Positions 5,282-6,224 of a stretch of DNA of 6,224 nt are shown in pieces. The translations under genes were made by a program, and so were the position numbers. Source of the stretch: Chromatiales bacterium (GTDB lineage Bacteria > Pseudomonadota > Gammaproteobacteria > Chromatiales > Chromatiaceae). The stretch's first letter is position 1; the number at the start of each line of letters is the position of its first letter. The stretch covers positions 1 to 6,224 of the forward strand of contig JAHEIA010000199.1 of the NCBI GenBank assembly GCA_024639625.1. Reading direction: 5' to 3'. The notes below the pieces were generated by a model that saw nothing but the letters and a program-made list of their open reading frames with translations, was not told the origin of the DNA and ran no database searches.

Positions 5282-6224
5282 TCACCAGGGGCGGGTTTCC
5301 AACATCATGCCGCGGAAACTCTGCATCGTGCGGTTCTCTTCCAGCATGAATTGATTGCGCAAGAGATAAGATGGGTCCCCCTCGACCTGCTCCAGCCATT
5401 GTTCCATAAGGGGCATACCGAATGCTGGCCCCGGTTCCCCGCGAGCGTCGGCCATCGCGTCCGGGTTGCGCTCCTCGGCCCCCTCGTCCGGTTGTTCGCC
5501 GAGTTGGTCGAACTCCTCGACGGCGTCGGCTTGTGACCCTGGCTCCGGCGGTGGTGAGGGCATCGGTTGATCGCCCGCGGCAGGCTGCTCACCACCCGTT
5601 TCGTCCGCTCGCTCGCGCTGTTCTTGATCGCTTCCCGGGCGCTCGTCTTCCGGTGGCTTTTCGCCTTCGTCTTCGCCTTCTCGGTCCCCGCGCTCCGCTT
5701 TCTCAAGAGCCGTCTCTTCCGGCTCTTTCCCCGCCTGCTCCTGGTCTTGCTGCTCGCCCGCTGTCGGCTCTTCCGAGGGCTGTTCCTGATCGCCCGTCTC
5801 CTCGCCCTCCTTGGGTTGCTCCTGTTCTGCTCCCTGGGTACCTTCCTCGGGCTTTTCCTCGCCCTCACCCTCACCCTCTTGCTGTTGCTCCTGCTCTTTC
5901 TCCCCCGCGGTGGATTCTGCGCTTTCGTCGCGTTGCTCTTTTCCGCGCTCGCCCTCGTCCTTTTGCTCCTCGCTGCCCGCTTGTTCTTCCTCGCCCTGTT
6001 CGCGACCGCTCTGTTCCTCGGTGTCCGACTTTGCTTCGCCGGCCTGCTCTTGCGCTTCCTCCGACTCCTGCTTCCCCTCCTGCTCGGATTCCTCCTCGGA
6101 GGCCTGCCCCGACTCCTGCTGTTCTTCGGATTCGCCCCCGCTTTGCTGCTGCTCCTGTTGTTCCTGCTGCTGCTCCTGCTGCTCCTGCTGCTCCTGCTGC
6201 TGCTCCTGCTGCTCCTGCTGCTCC
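5282..6224 (-). CDS. C-terminal part of BatB/BatC-type VWA-TPR protein (5' end outside the window)
   Basis: This minus-strand frame is open from the window edge to the TGA at 5282-5284, giving 313 visible residues. About 220 of these are extremely rich in Glu and Gln, with Gly, Ser, Asp, Lys and Ala, and almost no hydrophobic residues; this is the low-complexity linker that follows the VWA, membrane and TPR parts in fused BatB/C proteins (those domains lie outside the window). A Pro-rich hinge (PMPSPPPEPGS) follows, then an acidic stretch and the conserved end, QWLEQVEGDPSYLLRNQF at about 5348-5401, closing with ETRPW. That end motif and the adjacent batD identify the gene. The stop is 23 bp before the batD ATG, so the two are almost certainly co-transcribed. 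The linker probably extends into the cytoplasm or periplasm as a disordered acidic chain. The VWA domain itself is not seen, so BatB versus BatC naming is left open. Confidence 0.85.
   Translation of the reverse strand, partial: EQQEQQEQQQEQQEQQEQQQEQQEQQQSGGESEEQQESGQASEEESEQEGKQESEEAQEQAGEAKSDTEEQSGREQGEEEQAGSEEQKDEGERGKEQRDESAESTAGEKEQEQQQEGEGEGEEKPEEGTQGAEQEQPKEGEETGDQEQPSEEPTAGEQQDQEQAGKEPEETALEKAERGDREGEDEGEKPPEDERPGSDQEQRERADETGGEQPAAGDQPMPSPPPEPGSQADAVEEFDQLGEQPDEGAEERNPDAMADARGEPGPAFGMPLMEQWLEQVEGDPSYLLRNQFMLEENRTMQSFRGMMLETRPW
6164..6223. repeat. Two perfect tandem copies of a 30-bp unit in the Glu/Gln tract
   Basis: Bases 6164-6193 and 6194-6223 are identical, made of CTG and CTC triplets on the plus strand. 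On the coding minus strand each copy encodes EQQEQQEQQQ, using only GAG and CAG codons. A partial degenerate copy lies at 6144-6163, and the last base of the window fits the start of another copy, so the array may continue. The shorter inner period is nine bases (one EQQ). Such arrays change length by slippage. Confidence 0.9.

Noticed and set aside
5259..5399. In-frame upstream extension of batD by 47 residues
   Set aside because: It would overlap the conserved C-terminal end of the upstream Bat gene and place the clear signal peptide in the interior of the protein.
5305..5874. 189-residue Arg/Lys-rich minus-strand reading frame
   Set aside because: It is the Glu/Gln-coding tract read in a shifted frame (GAG/CAG repeats become AGG/AGC/GCA-like codons); the frame ending at 5282 has the conserved Bat C-terminus.
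5564..6224. Leu-rich open frame on the plus strand that looks like membrane helices
   Set aside because: It is the complement of the Glu/Gln tract (CTG/CTC triplets) and has no credible start or family resemblance.

Overview
The window is GC-rich, compactly coded bacterial DNA. Its gene families (an ADE1-type PurC, Bat proteins, an Xre/MbcA/ParS-like protein, and a conserved hypothetical of a type I associate with beta/gammaproteobacteria) suggest a gammaproteobacterium, perhaps a Chromatiales-like lineage. That placement is inference from protein families and base composition, not a taxonomic result. I see no tRNA, rRNA, CRISPR array or insertion sequence.

Layout, left to right. (1) purC on the minus strand (61-954) encodes SAICAR synthase of the purine pathway. 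(2) A 135-bp divergent promoter region (955-1089) separates it from a plus-strand gene for a 150-residue conserved protein of unknown function (1090-1542). This spacer holds a consensus-like -10 box for purC and, on the plus strand, a small GC hairpin followed by five T's that resembles an attenuator. (3) After a 200-bp AT-richer spacer comes a plus-strand gene (1743-2147) for an Xre/MbcA/ParS-type antitoxin-like protein, with no RES toxin beside it. (4) Convergent to it, on the minus strand (2188-3228), is an unusual response regulator: an N-terminal receiver domain, a long Ala/Glu-rich helical stalk and a single C-terminal membrane segment. (5) A 209-bp intergenic region with several inverted repeats leads to (6) the end of a bat operon on the minus strand. 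batD (3438-5258) is preceded by the 3' end of a batB/batC-type gene (5282 to beyond the window edge), whose visible part is almost entirely a Glu/Gln-rich low-complexity linker plus a conserved C-terminal motif.

How they fit together: the two Bat proteins belong to the MoxR-Bat membrane-associated system (VWA-domain proteins, TPR and BatD), linked in other bacteria to stress or oxygen tolerance and envelope maintenance. The membrane-anchored response regulator lies just downstream on the same strand but has its own leader and a probable terminator before it, so a functional link is only a possibility. purC, the 150-residue gene and the antitoxin-like gene show no clear connection with the Bat genes.

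The parts most worth a second look are the tail-anchored receiver protein, the orphan antitoxin-like gene, the 30-bp perfect tandem repeat in the Glu/Gln tract of the Bat protein, the Tyr/Pro/Gln-rich insert at the mature N-terminus of BatD, and the inverted-repeat-rich spacer at 3229-3437.
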